Assembly (NCBI GenBank): GCA_006503475.1
Contig: RSEH01000182.1
Span: 32,039-96,038 of the forward strand
Reading direction: 5' to 3'
DNA: 64,000 bases
Source: Stentor roeselii
Taxonomy: Eukaryota; Ciliophora; Heterotrichea; Heterotrichida; Stentoridae
Positions 1-10,973 of the stretch are shown one piece after another. The notes beneath the pieces are model-generated. The model saw only the letters and a list, made by a program, of their open reading frames with translations. It did no database searches and was not told the DNA's origin. The position numbers and the translations under genes are program-made. The first letter of the stretch is position 1. Each line of letters starts with the position of its first letter.

Positions 1-94
1 TTTATTTAAAATCCTTTGAATAATATCACATTAGCGCCTTGTTTAAAACTTATACTAAGTACTCCATTTTAGTTTAAAACGGATTCTAATAATA

Positions 95-2626
95 ATGCCT
101 TATACACTAAAATTCCTTCCAAGCGTCTTGGTCATCCTAGCGACCTTATCCTTTCTTGTCTTACTTTCCCTGGTCTCAGTTTCGAATCAAGACCAGCAAA
201 TCCAAGAATCCTCTCCAGGGCCTTCAGTCCCTCAAAAAGATCAGAAAGTTTACATCCTCGAAAAAGGTTTCGAGGTAGAATTGAAATTAGATGAAACATT
301 TCACCCATGGAAAGACGAAGAACCCGTATTCGCGGGAGTGTCTTCACAGTTGCTATTCCTCGAAGCGTCAATAACCGACAACCTGACTGAATGCATTCCG
401 ATCGGCTTCGGTTACACAAAAGAAGAATCAGACAAACTCTTCGATCCTCTGGCTTCTTACCCTGACTGTTCATTAGAAACTCCATCTTCAATAAAGATAG
501 AAGGTTCGAAACTGATGAAAACATGTGAAAACATGCATTACTCTTTAGGAAAACCGCCAAATGAAGAAATGTTTGGCAGAGTCTCTTATGACTTGAAATG
601 GACTCCAATGACTACTGATTTCATTGAAACAGGAAATCGAGAATATGTTTTCATTAAATGTGGAGAAAAACGAGAAGCTGCTGTTTTTTTGAAAAGAAAT
701 GAAAAAGCTGCACAAAGGGCTAAACAATTAACTGAGGATCATCGAAAAGCTTTAGGAGTTCAGGGAAAACATCGGCCTTTAACTGTTTTTATGATGGTTT
801 TTGACTCGGTTTCAAGGAGGCATATGTATAGAAGCTTTCCAAGGACTATGGAGTTCTTGAATGCGTCGCTTAGTTATGGCGAGTACTCTAATCATTTCTC
901 GGCTTATGACTTTTTGATTAATCATGCACATGGAGAAAATACTATTCCGAATATGGTTCCTTATTTGTTTGGGTATAGCTTCAAGTATCATAAACAGAGA
1001 CTTGGAAATAGAACTCATCTTAATCCTGAGGACTCTGAATTTTTCTTGAATATTCAGAAGGATTCTATTTGGAAACAGTTTGAAAAAATGGGGTTTATGA
1101 CTATGTTTGGATTTGATATCATTTGGGACTTCTTGGTCCCTGCAGTAGGAAGAGTAATAAAGACCGACCACGTTTTCACCAACTTCTGGAAAGGTGCAAG
1201 TAAAGTATTCGGAACAGACAACTACATAAACGAGCAATGTTGTTTCGGAAGCCACGATTCGCACCACTACATGCTCCAATACGCATCTTCCTACCTAAAA
1301 GAATACGAAGGTATAAACCGTTTCGGTTACGTTCACATCACAACAGCCCACGAGAAATCCGGCACAATAATAAAAACCGTCGACGACGACCTTCTCGACT
1401 TCATGAAAGACCTTCTTCACTTCTACAATAGTCGAAACGAAGACTTAGTCTTCATCATGGCAGGTGATCACGGGAAACATGTAAGTGAAACTGACTTCGT
1501 CAAGCCAGGCTGGCTTGAAAACTTCCTTCCAGGGCAAATCGTGATCACCAACAAAGACCTGATGAGAAGACTCGGCTCTGATTCAGTTTTTCGAATCAAT
1601 ACTCAAAGACTCGTCACTCGGCCTGATTGGCATCTGACTTTGAAGCACTTGTCTTTAGCGCCTTATGGAAAACTCAGTGCTAAAAGTGGAATTTATAATC
1701 ATTGGAAGACTTTAACCGACTCGGACTTCGCAGTTTCTTTGTTGCTTCAGCAGGTCTCTAGTCTTCGCACTTGTCAAGATATGGACATTGAGGAGTACTT
1801 TTGTGTATGTGCGCCTTATGAAGAGATTCCTGCTGAGGACGTGAATAGTGACCCTTATATAAAGCATCTGGTTAATTATGGATTTGAATCAACGATTAAC
1901 TCACCTAAACATGAACTTTGTAGAAAACTTAGCTTTAAACAAATCACTTATGCTGCTGTTAGAGATTTAGCAGAAGGGTTGAAAATTTATAGACTTAGAC
2001 TGACTGTTAATGAAAATCCGGATGTTGTTATTGAAATGTATGCAAGTGTCTTCCTTGGTATGTATGAAAGTAAGTTTAGAAAAATTGATTATGGAGGAAT
2101 GTCGGTGAAAAATCTTCCTGGAAATTTGAAACAAGCTGAAAAAATGCAACTTTTGAAAATTGTTAGAATTGATGAATATGCCGGGTTTATGGAAGAATTT
2201 TCGGTTGCTTTGCAACAGAAACCTACTTTTTGTGTACCTTTCATGCCTGGAGAACTAGGCGTGAAACACTTGGAAAATCAAGAAATGACTGATACTATTG
2301 AAAAAATTACACAGGATATTGTTGTTAGGGTCGCGGAAGAAGGGAATAGTTGTTTTGAAGAATGTAGAAAATTTGAACAGATTTGTCAACCTTGGGCTGT
2401 TCAACTGTTGAGTAATCCTGAAGTTTTTAAAAAGAGTTGGACTAGAATGGAAAATGTTAGAGTTTTGAAAGGAAGAAATCAAGAAAGTATTGATTTTAAG
2501 AAATTTCAAGAAAATTATTCGGATTTTCTGGGAATGAAAAATGATACGATTTATTATTCAAGCTCGAAACCAACTTGTCACACAAAAATATCTTCTGGGC
2601 TGTTGTTTTGTCCTTGCAAGGCTTAA
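95..2626 (+). CDS. DUF229 (alkaline-phosphatase/sulfatase-like) type II membrane protein
   Basis: 843 residues. A hydrophobic stretch at about residues 6-30, with no following cleavage-type pattern, suggests a signal anchor with the catalytic part in the lumen or outside the cell. Residues ~230-245 carry the family hallmark VFDSVSRRHMYR, followed by HAHGENTIPN near 285 and a metal-site GDHGKH near 457-462. This order (DSxSR, then HGENTxPN, then GDHG) is that of the DUF229 branch of the alkaline-phosphatase superfamily. The substrate of this family is not well known and cannot be deduced here. The C-terminal ~250 residues contain several cysteines and end in CPCKA. The ATG follows an A/T-rich leader and no intron is visible. 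Coding-strand composition changes sharply near 1125 (see findings). Confidence 0.8.
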   Translation: MPYTLKFLPSVLVILATLSFLVLLSLVSVSNQDQQIQESSPGPSVPQKDQKVYILEKGFEVELKLDETFHPWKDEEPVFAGVSSQLLFLEASITDNLTECIPIGFGYTKEESDKLFDPLASYPDCSLETPSSIKIEGSKLMKTCENMHYSLGKPPNEEMFGRVSYDLKWTPMTTDFIETGNREYVFIKCGEKREAAVFLKRNEKAAQRAKQLTEDHRKALGVQGKHRPLTVFMMVFDSVSRRHMYRSFPRTMEFLNASLSYGEYSNHFSAYDFLINHAHGENTIPNMVPYLFGYSFKYHKQRLGNRTHLNPEDSEFFLNIQKDSIWKQFEKMGFMTMFGFDIIWDFLVPAVGRVIKTDHVFTNFWKGASKVFGTDNYINEQCCFGSHDSHHYMLQYASSYLKEYEGINRFGYVHITTAHEKSGTIIKTVDDDLLDFMKDLLHFYNSRNEDLVFIMAGDHGKHVSETDFVKPGWLENFLPGQIVITNKDLMRRLGSDSVFRINTQRLVTRPDWHLTLKHLSLAPYGKLSAKSGIYNHWKTLTDSDFAVSLLLQQVSSLRTCQDMDIEEYFCVCAPYEEIPAEDVNSDPYIKHLVNYGFESTINSPKHELCRKLSFKQITYAAVRDLAEGLKIYRLRLTVNENPDVVIEMYASVFLGMYESKFRKIDYGGMSVKNLPGNLKQAEKMQLLKIVRIDEYAGFMEEFSVALQQKPTFCVPFMPGELGVKHLENQEMTDTIEKITQDIVVRVAEEGNSCFEECRKFEQICQPWAVQLLSNPEVFKKSWTRMENVRVLKGRNQESIDFKKFQENYSDFLGMKNDTIYYSSSKPTCHTKISSGLLFCPCKA

Positions 2627-3403
2627 GTTCTAGATAATAATTTTATTTATAAGTTTTTAGGTTGGGTTGTTGATTGGTTTCTTCTGGGAGAAAATATTTT
2701 GAGATAATTATAAGGTTCGTTACGAATACTTTAAAGGTAGATTACTTGATAAATATAATATGGTTTTCCCAATAATTTGTTACAGAGTACCTAAAAATTG
2801 AATAAGTATTTGATATAATCTGACATATTCCTAAAATTAAAACTTAGCTAGTATTTAAAGAATTACTATAAAAGTCCTAGATGATTGATAAGTGGGATTA
2901 TTTTTTATAGATTAATATCTCATTTAAAGATGCGTATTCTCTTTTCTAGGTAGTACAAAAACTTATTAAATTTGAATGATATCTTGATTTTACTATATAA
3001 AGCTTGTTTCTACAAAAATATGATAGATACTTAGGTATTAAATAGAAAATTTCTGCTAAAGACGATTGAAATAGGTATGAATGAATAATCCTTATTATTA
3101 AAATTAAAAATACATAAAGGAATATATTATTATATAAAGAAATCTTTTAAATAGACCCCTTTAGATAAGAATATTTTATTATACTTTAATGATTATAGGT
3201 GAAGCTGTGCTCTCATCAAATCACTTACAAAAAAAGTAACTATAAACATCTAAAACAATTGATATTCCAAAATATTAATCTAAATTAAAAATCCATTTTT
3301 CAGAAATAACCAAAGAAATAAAAACTTAAGAGACCTTCCTTAATTATATATCCTCAAAATACGACAACTAATATCAATTGAAAATAAACCTCTTCATTCA
3401 AAC
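2627..3403. other. Convergent intergenic spacer, no gene seen
   Basis: About 780 bp of AT-rich DNA between the 3' ends of two convergent genes. Stops are frequent in all frames. I see no tRNA, structured RNA, long repeat or protein remnant. Confidence 0.6.
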
Positions 3404-6400
3404 CTAATTATTACTAGCTAAAAATGTCATAATCCTGTCAATCCCACTTTGAATTCCACTGATTTTTCCATCAAGTTCCATAACCTTCTGATTAATTTCA
3501 TTATGACTACAATCAACTTTCCTCCCAAGTGCATCAATTTTAAGGTCAAAATCAGTCTGAGTCAATTTAAGAATTTCCAAAACATTTTCATTTCCAGCAG
3601 GACTATTCATAATCTTAACTAAATTTTCCTGAACAGGTAATATTTTTTCCTCAATAAACTGTTGAGTTTCAATAATCTTTTCATTAATTTTTTCCCCAAA
3701 CCTATTCTGATTTTCAGAGAAGACCTGAGTAACTTTTTCTATTTTTTTTTCCATATAAATCATCCTCCCTTCCCAAGACTCTTGCATTCCAGCAGAAGCG
3801 AAAGATTTCATAACATGCATGAAAAAGTTCGAGTTTATTTCCCTATTCCAAAACATCATCTGTTGTATTTCCAGACTAAGAATTGCTTTTTCTTTATAGT
3901 CAATGATATTTTTTTCTACTTGGAACTGGTCATGTGAGTCTCCAAGAATAGAGACTAATAAATTTAGCATCACGATTACATTGATCATTGTCGCGATTAT
4001 ATAAACTGCTTTGAGTAAAGCTGGAGCCTCTTCAGTCATGTCGTAGCTGCCGAAGTTTAACTTGTAGGGAGTCATCCATAGTGTTTCGAATGTTACTGAA
4101 ATAGCCTTTCCGTCGCTTACCATCACCATTGAACCGAAGGTGATTATTGCGTAGCTTAACATTATTACGAAGAATTTTGTGTCGCTTACTGAACGGAGGA
4201 TTAAACGCACGTAGTAACGAGTACCGTCGAATAAACGAAAAGCTGTCAGTCCTCGTAAGAAGTTTGTGAAAATTACTAACCATAGTAAAGGTCGCCATGA
4301 TATACTGAAAATTATCCATGTAAAAGTTGAGAGGATTCTTAGCATGTCGAATATGTTCCAGGTGTCTGTGAAGTATTCGAACTTTTGGATTGCGATTTGG
4401 ATTCCTTCCCAAGCAACCAATAGTATATTAATCAAAACAAAAATTGAAACATAAAACCAATTATCACTATTCTTATCACCATCAGGTCCCGATTCATCAA
4501 TCAACACAAGTATCAAAGCAATATTAACAAAAAGTAATAAAGAATACCCAATAGTCCAGTACTTAACTCTATTCCATTGAAATTGAATATAATTCTGAAT
4601 AATTTCAGTTTCAAAGATCTGACTGTCAGAGCATTCAAGAATCGAATTCAACAAGTTAATGACTTCTGAAGATCCTACCTGAGAAGGAAGTTCAAACAGA
4701 CTAAAATCAAACTGAATTGGAATTTCTTCTAAATGCTCTTCATCTTTTTGCTCTTCATTTAATAAAGATGGAGTTTCATTCAAACTTGGAAGAAAAGTTG
4801 AACTGAACTGAATCCTTGGCAAGGAAACGGAAAGTTTAGAAAAAAAAACTGGACTTGTTTGAATCATCACGTTTAAGAAGTCTTTTAAATGAACTGAAGA
4901 GTTTGAAATTATCATTGTAAAATCGTGTCGAAGAGAGTAAATCGAACTGAAACATTCAAGTTGTTTTGATTCTTCTATTGATTTGCAGAGGTAGTTTAAA
5001 ATTAAATCTGCACAGTTTTGGTGCTTTTTTATTATTGCGTAGTATATCGGGGATCTACTGAATCGATCAGGCCGGATCAGAGTAGGTTGAGTCAACAAGT
5101 TTTCAATAATATCATCCCTTCCATTAAAGCAAAGTACATGAAGAATAGTGAATTTATATTGAGTAAAAGAAACTTGACTCACTGTTTTAGACATAAAAGA
5201 ATACTCATCACTTCTAATATTTTCATAAATATTGTAAAAAACTAATTTATCCTGACAATAAGGATCAAAAGTATTCTTAATACTCCAATTTTCCCTTTCC
5301 ACATTCTTCAAAATAGTATTCAAAGTTCTATTACTAGTATAATAATTCTTAAAATCCCAAAGTTTCAAGGCCTGATCAGCTGATCCAGTCAACAAATAAT
5401 TATTTCCCATGATAGCAAGTGAAGTGATACTATCAGAATGAGCTCTAAATGAAAATTCAACACATTTTTCTTTTAAATCCCAAATCTTAACCAAACAATC
5501 ATCACCTCCACTGATAAGTCTTTCCTGATCCTCACTTTCACAGATCGCGACAACTTTTCCAGTATGTCCAAACAAGAAAAAATTTTCATTCCCATAAAGA
5601 AAATCCCAAATCTTAATCGAAGAATCTTCCGACCCAGTCGCTAAAAGTGTTTCATTTCTTATCAAAGCAGAGCAAATCACAGGTCCTTTATGATTTTTCA
5701 TCACTTTCAATTCAGACCTTTCAGCAATATCCCAAATTTTAATAGTTTTATCAAATGACGTGCTGATTATCCAGTTATTTTGAGAGAAAAGTAATAAACT
5801 TTGTATTGCTCTACGATGTCCACTCAAAGTGAACTTTAAACGTTCTTTATCTTTCCACTGAGGAGATTCTGAAGGTAGTCCAGAAATATCCCAAATCTTG
5901 ATACTTGAGTCTAAACCGCCACTTATTCCAATATTAAGGTCTTGAGTCACTTCTACCGCACTAATCGAATTTGTATGACCCGGCAAGCCACAGCTGATAT
6001 TTTTCTCCAAGTCAAAAACAATGAAATTTTTATCTCCTCCTCCAGCGACCATGACAGTTCCATTAGAATGAACCCTTAAATCACTGATAAAAGTATTAGA
6101 AACAACGAAGTATTTACAAAATTTGTTGGTAAGAGCATCATAAACACAAACACTCCCGTTGGACATGCCAATATAAAAAAAATCATGAAACCTTCGAATC
6201 ACGTAGGCTGTGGCCGAAGGCCACAGCATGACAGTCTTTTGACGACATGTTTCAATGTCCCATAATGTTAAACTCTTGTCACTTGCTGCAATTAATAAAG
6301 AGTCACTGCATAACTCAATTGCTCCGAAAATATTAAAACTCGCTGCAATGCAAGAGGCTTTTAAAGTAAAATCATGAACGTTCCATAGTTTAAATGTTCG

Positions 6401-9400
6401 GTCATATGAAGCACTCACTAGAAATTCACCTGATTTTATAAAGGTTAAACATGATATTTCTTTTGAATGGCCTGGAAGAGTCTTTTGAGGCTTTCTTGAT
6501 GATAGGTCCCAAATGGTTATTGAAGAATCTTGACAACCGGAGGCTAGATGGGATGAGGATGGGTTGAAAGCTAGAGATGATATCGGCGATTTTGAACCTG
6601 GAAGGGAAAATTTTTCTTCCATTTTGGACAGGTCCCAGAATTTTATGGTTTTGTCGAAGGAACAGCTTATTAATGTTATAGGGTCTGCGATGACTAGAGA
6701 ACATACTGAACTTGTATGGCCTAAAAGTTCATTTATTAAATTTCCTGAATGAAAGTCCCAAATCTTAATTGTCTTGTCCCATGAAGCACTTATCAAAATA
6801 TCATCAAGAAAGACAAGTGCCTTAACAAGATCCCCGTGTCCTTGAAGAGACTTTAAAAATATTCTCATCTGAAAGTTCCAAATTTTAATGCTTTTGTCCT
6901 TACCAGCACTAGCAATAAGTTGATACTTGTCACTAAAAGCTAGTGCTCGAATCGCTTCCTGATGCTCCTGAAATTTCATCAACAAGCCACCAGAGGTATT
7001 CCAGACAATCAACCAACCATCCTCAGTTCCAGCAATAATAAGTCTTTTCTCAGCATCTGTGCAAATTGCCAGAACTGAAGAGTTAACTCCTACAAACTTT
7101 GCCCTTTCGCACATGTTTTTAATATTCCAAAGCTTGATACTTGAATCAGCCGATGCGCTGATGACATATTTGCCATTAGGACTAAAGAGCACTGATTTGA
7201 TAACTTCTCTCAAATGTCCTTCTAAGGTTAGTACTCGATGACTGTCTTCTAAGTTAAAGATATGGATTTTGTTGTAGTCGTTCCAAACTGCAAGCTTTTG
7301 ACTTGGGTGGATATCGATGCAGTTTGCTGCATAGACTATGTTTTGGAAGGTGTTTTCTAGTTTTTTGTTTGTTAAGGACCAAATTTTTATTGATTTATCC
7401 GCTGATACTGAAAAAATTCGCCCTCCTACTACTTTTATTTGGTTTATTATTCCTGTATGTCCGAGAAACTGATGTTCTATTCTTTTAAATGTGATTGACC
7501 ACATTTTAATCTTGTCATTATTCGCAGAAATTAAAAACAGTGAATCATCTGTAAAAGCCAAAGAGCTCACAACACCAGTCTCAGGAAACGAAACAACAAG
7601 TTTTTTCGAACTAGTACTCCAAAGTTTAATCTCACCATCCGAGCTGCCTGTAACAAAATTAGAGTCATCAGGAGATAATTCAAGACATTTGATATCTTTG
7701 GTGTGTGCCTTATCACAAGAATCTTCTTGTTTGCTATTCACATTAAAAAAGCGAACTTCTCCGAATTCGTGACCAGTGATGATAGTTTTTTTATCTTTTG
7801 TTAAGCTAAAGCAAAAAATTTTTCCATAAATCGTATTCACTGTTTTCAGTGGTGACTTTGAGTTTAATATCCAGAGTCTTATTGATTTATCTTTAGATGC
7901 GGAAAAGAAGTGTTTAGGATTTGTTGATAAGACCAGAGAGTGAATAGTTCCTGAATGTCCTTCAAAAATAGTACAGCATTTTTTAGTCTGCAGGTCGAAC
8001 GAAAGTATTTTTGAGTCTTGCATCCCTGCCAAAAGGTAAGCATCATCATAAGAAATTTCAATAGAATAAATCATAGTAGCAGTCTTTATAACAGAAACCT
8101 CAGACCCCGTTGTAAAATTAGTAATAATAATCGACCTACACTGAGTTGCAACTAACACCCATTTTTTCGATTCTAAAACCTTAACTGCATTAAGATAATC
8201 CGAAAACTTTTTCCTAAACTGCGAAACTCTTGAAGCAGCCTCCCAAACTTCAACCTCTCCACCCAAGCTGCAAGCTGCAAAAAAAATCTCATTTTTCGAC
8301 TTACAAGTATCAACAACTGGAAATAGAAATTCTTTAACCACATTAAAATTTTCCATTCTCAAAGTATCCCAAATAACCAAAGTCTTATCATTTGAACTAC
8401 TCATCAAGAAGCTATTAACAAAAAGTAACGAAGTGATTTTTTCCCGATGATAATTCAATGAAAGTACCACCTCTCTCGATGAAAAACTCCAGATCTTAAC
8501 CTGAAAATCAGCAGAAGCAGAAGCAGCGAGTTCATTTTTCAAATCACTAGCAATACACGTGACTTCCTTCTGATGAAACGAGAGAGTTTCAAGTAACTCA
8601 GCTTTATCCGTATTCCAAATTCTTATAAGTGAGTCAGAGTATCCAGCAACGATATTATTTTTCAATGCAAGGGCGATACACAGTACTTCAGGAAGTCCAA
8701 AAGTAATGACTTGATTTTTTTTCTCAATGTCCCAGACCTTGAGAGTTGAGTCACTCGAGGCACTGACGAGGTAGTCGCCACAACTGGAGACTTTTATCAT
8801 GTTGACTTCTGACTGATGTCCGAAAAGTGTGCAGTAGTCTTTCCTGCTCACTGTGTTGAAGACTTTTATTGTCTTGTCGCTGAGACCTGTTATGATTTTC
8901 TGAAGGTCGCTTGTGGCACAAACCGCCAGGGTGGTGTTCGGATAGTAAGTCAGGCCGTAAACCTTCTTTTCCAAGCTTAGGTCCCAGATAGTCATGTAAA
9001 AAGCATCAGAACAAGTTAAAAGCAACTTTGAGTCATCAGCGAGTTTTAAAGATTTCACACCTCTTGAGTCTGTTAAATGACATTTTAATGTCCAATCTTC
9101 TTGATTCCAAACTTTTATTGAAACTCCTGCAGATGAGGCAAGGAAAACCTGGTCGATATCTAGACAAGTCACACTTTCATTGAAAATTTCTAAGATTTTC
9201 TCGTTTTTCTTATCAGATATCTCGAATAACCGAAGACTCTTATCAGAGCATCCGGAGATTAAGTACTTTAAATCATTTGAAATCTGGATTGAATTCACTG
9301 CAGAAGGCATTTCGATGTTTTGAATTAAAATTCCTTCTATTGTCCATTGTTTTATCAACTTGTCGTCTGAACAGCTGAAGATTTGGTCAGAACCTAAGAA

Positions 9401-9808
9401 AAGTGCAGAGTTGACTTTTTCACTGTGGCCTGTAAAGGTTCTGATTAGGGATCTACTTGCAAAGTCCCAAAGTTTTAAAGTCGTGTCAGATGATGAGCTC
9501 AGAAACATGGAATTTTCTTGGTTGAAGGAAAGACTTAACACGTCTGCGCTGTGGGACTTTAAAGTTTGAACTAGCTTTAGATCTGTCAGGTCCCAGATTA
9601 TGATGGACTTGTCGGTGGAACCACTTAAAAGTGAATGGTCGTCGGAGGATAAGGCGAAACAGAGGATGGAACCTGAATGGGACTTTAATTCACCTTTTAT
9701 TTCGATTAACTCTCTTTGGAGAACTTCAAAGTCCTTGGGTTCAGGATTTGGATTCCCGTTTTGAGCTTCAAGAAGCTTTAAGGTTAGATCTGAACCTGTT
9801 GAAACCAT
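3404..9808 (-). CDS. WD40 (35 blades) - ankyrin-like - TRP-like cation channel fusion
   Basis: 2134 residues in one uninterrupted frame. Residues ~40-1495 hold 35 recognisable WD40 blades, each ending in a strand such as SIKIWDL or TLKLWDF. Thirty-five equals five seven-bladed propellers. Residues ~1559-1612 (ILHVLCFNGRDDIIENLL, SPIYYAIIKKHQNCADLIL) look like two ankyrin repeats. Residues ~1745-1955 contain about six membrane segments, with a TRP/polycystin-like layout: a pore-like stretch near 1905-1922 and a last helix rich in N, V and L (NVIVMLNLLVSILGD). A charged, coiled-coil-prone tail follows to 2134. The likely role is a cation channel carrying a very large cytoplasmic scaffold. Ion selectivity and gating cannot be read. 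The ATG lies in ATATAAATGG on the minus strand. Confidence 0.85.
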   Translation of the reverse strand: MVSTGSDLTLKLLEAQNGNPNPEPKDFEVLQRELIEIKGELKSHSGSILCFALSSDDHSLLSGSTDKSIIIWDLTDLKLVQTLKSHSADVLSLSFNQENSMFLSSSSDTTLKLWDFASRSLIRTFTGHSEKVNSALFLGSDQIFSCSDDKLIKQWTIEGILIQNIEMPSAVNSIQISNDLKYLISGCSDKSLRLFEISDKKNEKILEIFNESVTCLDIDQVFLASSAGVSIKVWNQEDWTLKCHLTDSRGVKSLKLADDSKLLLTCSDAFYMTIWDLSLEKKVYGLTYYPNTTLAVCATSDLQKIITGLSDKTIKVFNTVSRKDYCTLFGHQSEVNMIKVSSCGDYLVSASSDSTLKVWDIEKKNQVITFGLPEVLCIALALKNNIVAGYSDSLIRIWNTDKAELLETLSFHQKEVTCIASDLKNELAASASADFQVKIWSFSSREVVLSLNYHREKITSLLFVNSFLMSSSNDKTLVIWDTLRMENFNVVKEFLFPVVDTCKSKNEIFFAACSLGGEVEVWEAASRVSQFRKKFSDYLNAVKVLESKKWVLVATQCRSIIITNFTTGSEVSVIKTATMIYSIEISYDDAYLLAGMQDSKILSFDLQTKKCCTIFEGHSGTIHSLVLSTNPKHFFSASKDKSIRLWILNSKSPLKTVNTIYGKIFCFSLTKDKKTIITGHEFGEVRFFNVNSKQEDSCDKAHTKDIKCLELSPDDSNFVTGSSDGEIKLWSTSSKKLVVSFPETGVVSSLAFTDDSLFLISANNDKIKMWSITFKRIEHQFLGHTGIINQIKVVGGRIFSVSADKSIKIWSLTNKKLENTFQNIVYAANCIDIHPSQKLAVWNDYNKIHIFNLEDSHRVLTLEGHLREVIKSVLFSPNGKYVISASADSSIKLWNIKNMCERAKFVGVNSSVLAICTDAEKRLIIAGTEDGWLIVWNTSGGLLMKFQEHQEAIRALAFSDKYQLIASAGKDKSIKIWNFQMRIFLKSLQGHGDLVKALVFLDDILISASWDKTIKIWDFHSGNLINELLGHTSSVCSLVIADPITLISCSFDKTIKFWDLSKMEEKFSLPGSKSPISSLAFNPSSSHLASGCQDSSITIWDLSSRKPQKTLPGHSKEISCLTFIKSGEFLVSASYDRTFKLWNVHDFTLKASCIAASFNIFGAIELCSDSLLIAASDKSLTLWDIETCRQKTVMLWPSATAYVIRRFHDFFYIGMSNGSVCVYDALTNKFCKYFVVSNTFISDLRVHSNGTVMVAGGGDKNFIVFDLEKNISCGLPGHTNSISAVEVTQDLNIGISGGLDSSIKIWDISGLPSESPQWKDKERLKFTLSGHRRAIQSLLLFSQNNWIISTSFDKTIKIWDIAERSELKVMKNHKGPVICSALIRNETLLATGSEDSSIKIWDFLYGNENFFLFGHTGKVVAICESEDQERLISGGDDCLVKIWDLKEKCVEFSFRAHSDSITSLAIMGNNYLLTGSADQALKLWDFKNYYTSNRTLNTILKNVERENWSIKNTFDPYCQDKLVFYNIYENIRSDEYSFMSKTVSQVSFTQYKFTILHVLCFNGRDDIIENLLTQPTLIRPDRFSRSPIYYAIIKKHQNCADLILNYLCKSIEESKQLECFSSIYSLRHDFTMIISNSSVHLKDFLNVMIQTSPVFFSKLSVSLPRIQFSSTFLPSLNETPSLLNEEQKDEEHLEEIPIQFDFSLFELPSQVGSSEVINLLNSILECSDSQIFETEIIQNYIQFQWNRVKYWTIGYSLLLFVNIALILVLIDESGPDGDKNSDNWFYVSIFVLINILLVAWEGIQIAIQKFEYFTDTWNIFDMLRILSTFTWIIFSISWRPLLWLVIFTNFLRGLTAFRLFDGTRYYVRLILRSVSDTKFFVIMLSYAIITFGSMVMVSDGKAISVTFETLWMTPYKLNFGSYDMTEEAPALLKAVYIIATMINVIVMLNLLVSILGDSHDQFQVEKNIIDYKEKAILSLEIQQMMFWNREINSNFFMHVMKSFASAGMQESWEGRMIYMEKKIEKVTQVFSENQNRFGEKINEKIIETQQFIEEKILPVQENLVKIMNSPAGNENVLEILKLTQTDFDLKIDALGRKVDCSHNEINQKVMELDGKISGIQSGIDRIMTFLASNN
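6207..6227. repeat. GC-rich perfect inverted repeat inside the WD40 coding region
   Basis: GCTGTGGCC, a 3-nt GAA loop, then GGCCACAGC: a 9-bp perfect stem in otherwise AT-rich coding DNA. It encodes LWPSATA within a blade and keeps the frame. Confidence 0.7.
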
Positions 9809-10061
9809 TTATATGATGGTTTAAGAATTAGGGAATAAATAATTTTGAATCTAGAGATGGGTTTTTATGTTTTTATATGAAGGTGATAATTTACCCCTAA
9901 TATTTTTTTAAAACCTAAAACTATCTTAAATATTAGATGTCGGTACTTATCCAACTCTTAATTCTTCCAATCATCAATCAATTTCAAAGATTAAATGATA
10001 GACTCATAAAATCTAATAATTTTAAAAATACAAATCTCTTCAAAATGAACCATTTTATAAA

Positions 10062-10973
10062 ATGAAACTAGAAGACTTACGAAACAACTGCTTCCTTGAA
10101 ATAATCGAGTTTCTCACCTTTTCAGAAATAGCGAGTCTCCGAGTAATCTGCAAGTTCTTTCAGAAATTAATATCAAACAACTATCAATTTATTCAAAACC
10201 TGCTCTCATCAAGATACCTGATCGAAAATTCTGAAAACTTGAGAAACTGGGACGAAATCTCTGAAAAGATAAAAAAAGGATTAGACTCAAACACAATCGA
10301 GTATTTTTACCCTTATTACACCAACGGAGGGACTTATCATAATTATTCTGCTTATTTCATTCAAAATATTCTCAATGGTCGTGTTTACTGCACAACTGAA
10401 AAGAACAATATTCTTGTGAAGTACGGTTTCACGAGAAGCGAACCAATGCCTGAAACAGATCCATTAGATCATAAAATATCAGACACCGAATTCTGCATAA
10501 AAAGCATCGAAGACTCGATGGATATTGACTGGAAAAATATTTCATTTATACATTCGGTCAAAATAAGCATTCCTATACATGGCTTCACTTGCCCTGTTTC
10601 CACCTTGATGGTATTCAGTAGTATTGAAAAAGAAGACCTTGGAATGATCAAGTTATTTTATAATACTTTTGATGTTGATCAAGTTGTTCATATCGCGAAT
10701 TCTTTGAACTTGAATCCAATTGTTGATAGTTCGGATAGTCGTACTAAAGTTACTTTTGATAGACGTGAACTTGGACTAGCTCCTTTGATGTGGGTCAAAG
10801 TGAAAAGTGTTTATACTAGACAAGAACATTACTTTTCGGAAAAACTGCAGAAAAGTCGATTCGCGAGATACTTTTATTTGCTTTTAATTGAGGCTGAGAA
10901 TCTTGGAAGCGATTTTAATATTGACTGTGGCGAAGTTATTCCTGTATTCAAATTGATTAGAATCAAGAATTAG
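10062..10973 (+). CDS. F-box protein with unknown C-terminal region
   Basis: 303 residues. The first ~40 residues fit an F-box: NNCFLEIIEFLTFSEIASLRVICKFFQKLI, with the usual hydrophobic/leucine spacing. This suggests a Skp1-binding adaptor of an SCF ubiquitin ligase. The remaining ~260 residues match no repeat class I recognise (no LRR, kelch or WD40), so the substrate is unknown. The start is ATG in TTTTATAAAATG. Two decayed copies lie 1 and 3.5 kb downstream, which shows the gene belonged to a small local tandem family. The other copies are clearly broken, whereas this one is intact. Confidence 0.7.
   Translation: MKLEDLRNNCFLEIIEFLTFSEIASLRVICKFFQKLISNNYQFIQNLLSSRYLIENSENLRNWDEISEKIKKGLDSNTIEYFYPYYTNGGTYHNYSAYFIQNILNGRVYCTTEKNNILVKYGFTRSEPMPETDPLDHKISDTEFCIKSIEDSMDIDWKNISFIHSVKISIPIHGFTCPVSTLMVFSSIEKEDLGMIKLFYNTFDVDQVVHIANSLNLNPIVDSSDSRTKVTFDRRELGLAPLMWVKVKSVYTRQEHYFSEKLQKSRFARYFYLLLIEAENLGSDFNIDCGEVIPVFKLIRIKN

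Noticed and set aside
1237-1431. Open frame rich in Arg/Ser opposite the DUF229 frame
   Set aside because: It is a shadow frame of a C-rich coding block; no start motif and an implausible composition.
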